Shown: positions 61,389-64,000 of the stretch, in pieces | Position numbering within the stretch: the stretch's first letter is position 1 | Layout: every line of letters begins with the position of its first letter | NCBI GenBank assembly: GCA_001662425.1 | Contig: BDDC01000024.1 | Coordinates: 27,626-91,625 of the forward strand | DNA from: Chlamydomonas sphaeroides | Lineage: Eukaryota; Chlorophyta; Chlorophyceae; Chlamydomonadales; Chlamydomonadaceae | Direction: 5' to 3' | DNA: 64,000 bases | Made by a program: the position numbers and the translations under genes | Notes under the pieces: generated by a model | What the model saw: the letters and a program-made list of their open reading frames with translations, nothing else | Databases searched by the model: none | What the model was told of the DNA's origin: nothing

Positions 61389-63516
61389 ATGTCGTCGTCG
61401 GCGCTAGCATGGGCGCGGCTTTTTGGCAGCGAAGACCCTAGACCAAGGACATCATGTATAAAACGTCCAGGTGAGTCGTGATGCAAGCTTCGGTCGCGTA
61501 AACCCCTGGCTCATCGCTGCATTGATGTCCAGCGCATGTCGTCATCCAAAATTGAGGGAGCTGCGACAGCTGCCGCTGTTTACCTGGATTACGCTTCTTT
61601 GGGCAGCTCAGGCAATCAGGAAGCTCGAAGGTATCGCCGAAAGCATGTCTGTGCTACACGTCCGCACGTTCATTGACCGCTGCCAGCCCTAAGGAGCTAC
61701 CGGCGGTCCGCGCGACGCCTCCTTCCGCCTGTGCCTCGTGGCTGGCCCCACAGGGAGCCCGCTCCTCGCCTTCTGCCAGTATCCACAGCAAGACGTAAAC
61801 ACCACGCTGATCGGGTGCTACAGCACGTCCGTCGTGTGCCCCCTCAGCACGGCCCCTTCAGTTGATGCCCTAGAGGTTGCGGCCACGCAGTGCGCCACAC
61901 AGAACTTGTGCACCAGGTGAGTTCGTTGGGTTTACATGAGCCTCCATGCTTAACCCTCTCTGACGGCTGGTGTATCGCCCGTGGTGATGGGCCTTTGCTC
62001 GCTATTCGGGTCTGCCCATGCTCCCCACCCGGCATCTATCTTCCACTCGCTTGCTCCCGTCCGTCCGTGCCTGCTGCCGGTAGCTTCAACACCTACGGAC
62101 AGCTGAAGGCAAATCGCAGCACATCCTTTGTTTTCAGCTCGGACTATGGCGGCCGCGGTGGAAGCTACTATACCCGCCGCACCGTCAACGAATCAGCACC
62201 CCTCACCTACTACTGCTTTCACAAGGTGGGCCAGCCAGGAGGTAGGCCTCCTGGGGCCAGCGGCATGGGGAAGGGGCGGGATCGTGCCATTCATGCAAGC
62301 GAACTTCTTTCATTTACAAAGCTTCAAGCCTCCCCTCTACGCACGCATGTCCATGGCCCGCGCCCAGGACCGTGACGCCCCGGCCTCAGCGGGTCCGGCA
62401 CTGGTGTCCATGCCTGCGGCAAACTTGACGGCCCTCGCTGAGATGTGCAGAGCACTCTCCGAATGCGGCGCATTCAACAGCGAGGGCGAGCTGTTTGGAC
62501 CCACCAACGTTACCCAGCTCGCCAACCGCACCTACACCGCCGCTAACGGAGGCTTGTACCTGCTACAGCAATGTGGGTCGGGCGGCACACCCGGCGAGCG
62601 GTCGTCAGCCAATGCCCTGCCACTTCCCGTGCTTCCACATCAGGCCGCCTGTTGCCCGGCTCGGCTTAAAACCTGAAATGACTCCCTCCCTCTCCGGACG
62701 GCTGGGGCCCCCACGCCGCGCTGCCGCAGCCAGCATCGCCCGGGGTAAGTCGGGCTACTCCTCCTCCGTGTACAACGATACGGTGTGGTGCTCGTCTCGC
62801 GGCGGCTGCGGCGCGGCGGCGGCCCTGGACGGCAACTACTACTCGTAAGCCGCATTGCGACACAACGTTCGTTAATCAGCTGTCAAGTGGGTGGCACTAG
62901 CAGCAGTACGTACCTGGTAACGGTTCGCAGAGATGCCCTGTCCCGGTGCTGTCGACCCCGTATGTATATATGCCACCGCGCACCTACCCCACCGCCGCAC
63001 GTGGCAACAATCATGTCCGCCTGCCCGGCCCTGACCTGCTCAACCGCCTCGTCACACTAACCAGCACGCTGCTTCACGCCATGGGCAACGACACGGCGCC
63101 CTGGGTCAGCGTCGACCTTGGCGGCCCCTTCCTGGTCCGCACCGTCAGCCTCTGGTCGCGAACCGACTGTGAGCATAGCACGCGCCGCCTGCCCCCCAGA
63201 CTGTTGAGCCCTGCTAGCCTTGGCTGACGTGCGGGCAACCACCAAGCTGGAAACTGGGTTGGAAGGTACCATTGCGGATACGTTGCGTTACGTACCTGCC
63301 CTCCCCTTCTCAACAACCTTGTTAGGCTGTGGTGTGGAGCTGGCGCGGCCAAAGGTCCGCGTCGGCCTGACGCCGGTCGCCAGCACTGCCAACGCGGTGG
63401 CGGGCTTGGTGGAGAACGCGCTGTGCTGGCAGATGAACGGCACGGGCGCCAATAAGAACGTATACACCGGTGCATGCGCCTTTGGAGGCATGGCTGGGCG
63501 CTGGTGCGTCGCTCGA

Positions 63517-63575
<59 letters not shown>

Positions 63576-64000
63576 TACTGATGCTGCGCATGCGTATAAA
63601 GGGGGCAGCCTTGAGGATCCCCAACTGAGTTGCATGCTGACGTCTGCCACGCGCACCCGCACCTCCATACATGCCACAGGGTGACCGTGGACGTGAGTGC
63701 GGACGCGGCTGTTGGCGCCCGATGGGGGCGCGCGCAAGGATGTGGTTGGGGTGCAGGGCGGGGTGGAGGCTGTATGTACTGCCCAGGCCCGCCTGATGCT
63801 GCACCTTTCTGGCTGGCTGCCTGGCACCACACTGCCCAGCGGCTTCCCTCAAGCTGGCTTCCGTGCCGCGCCCGCGCATGCTGCAGATGGCTTCTACGAC
63901 GCTGATGCTTATGGAGCTCGAGGTGCGCGACCAGGACCGGGACCGGGACCGGGACCGGGACCGGGACCGGGACCGGGACCGGGACCGGGACCGGGACCGG
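61389..64000 (+). CDS. F-type lectin (F5/8C-like) domain protein with PAN/apple-like modules, 5' part
   Basis: Exons in phase: 61389-61470 (tentative first exon), 61694-61916, 62084-62225, 62368-62572, 62730-62844, 62933-63168, 63326-63503, 63680-63692 (13 bp), probably 63887-63922 or beyond; the gene runs off the right edge. Two N-terminal modules share a pattern of Cys..LCTRFNTYGQLK and MCRALSECGAFNSEGELF, resembling PAN/apple-like folds of algal extracellular proteins. Then a lectin-like domain: WVSVDLGGPFLVRTVSLWSRTD, joined by splicing to CCGVELARPKVRVG, then GRW-VTVD, and TLMLMELEV near the end, matching fucose-binding F-type lectins (RxDCC motif included). Many N-glycosylation sites (NTT, NRS, NES, NLT, NVT, NRT) suggest secretion, but no signal peptide is evident in the chosen start, so upstream exons may be missing. 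Confidence 0.7.
63513..63575 (+). repeat. (CTG)n trinucleotide repeat in an intron of the lectin-like gene
   Basis: About 18 uninterrupted CTG/GCT units ending in TTGCTACTG, between exon 7 and the 13-bp exon 8. Intronic in the model proposed. Confidence 0.9.
63930..64000 (+). repeat. (GACCGG)n hexanucleotide repeat at the right edge
   Basis: At least eleven perfect units reach the end of the window. If the frame of the preceding exon (MELEVRDQ) is read through, it would encode an Asp-Arg repeat; if the GAG|GTGCGC donor at 63922 is used, it is intronic. Confidence 0.9.

Noticed and set aside
61355..61430. Stretch GGCGCAGCGGATAGAGC resembling a tRNA D-arm
   Set aside because: No anticodon arm, T-loop or acceptor stem follows at the right spacing.

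Overview
The window is nuclear DNA of a green alga, most likely a core chlorophyte of the Chlamydomonadales or a close relative. The evidence is very high GC, many short GT-AG introns (typically 100-500 bp, acceptors mostly GCAG or CCAG), proline- and alanine-rich linkers, TGTAA motifs downstream of genes, and a homologue of TIC100, a chloroplast import component of green plants. The species cannot be named from this sequence. Exon boundaries below were built by eye from splice sites, phase continuity and family resemblance. In every model the exon lengths keep the reading frame.

Layout. (1) 1-8764, minus strand: 5' two-thirds of the spliceosomal helicase Aquarius (AQR), 13 exons, running off the left edge; three of its introns carry arrays of one 220-226 bp satellite. 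(2) 9559-11871, plus: a small plastid-targeted NAD(P)-binding atypical SDR protein, head to head with AQR. (3) 13234-21453, plus: TIC100, 17 exons, with one assembly gap in an intron. (4) 23010-32191, plus: a 1505-residue class III nucleotide cyclase whose N-terminal half carries a four-helix voltage-sensor domain with a textbook S4. (5) 32192-38987: about 6.8 kb with no recognisable gene. (6) 38988-48920 and 51599-60049, plus: two tandem paralogues, each a single-pass membrane protein with one cytosolic EF-hand, a large ectodomain and a C-terminal VMO-I type beta-prism; a decayed LINE retrotransposon end lies between them on the minus strand. (7) 61389 to the right edge, plus: start of a lectin-like gene with an F-type lectin (F5/8C-like) domain.

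Functionally, the left half is housekeeping (splicing, plastid redox or assembly, plastid import). The right half is surface and signalling: a candidate voltage-regulated cyclase, then a cluster of putatively secreted or membrane-anchored proteins with beta-prism and lectin folds. No operon logic applies. The most interesting items are the voltage-sensor/cyclase fusion, the duplicated EF-hand/VMO-I receptor-like pair with its intron differences, and the satellite arrays confined to Aquarius introns.
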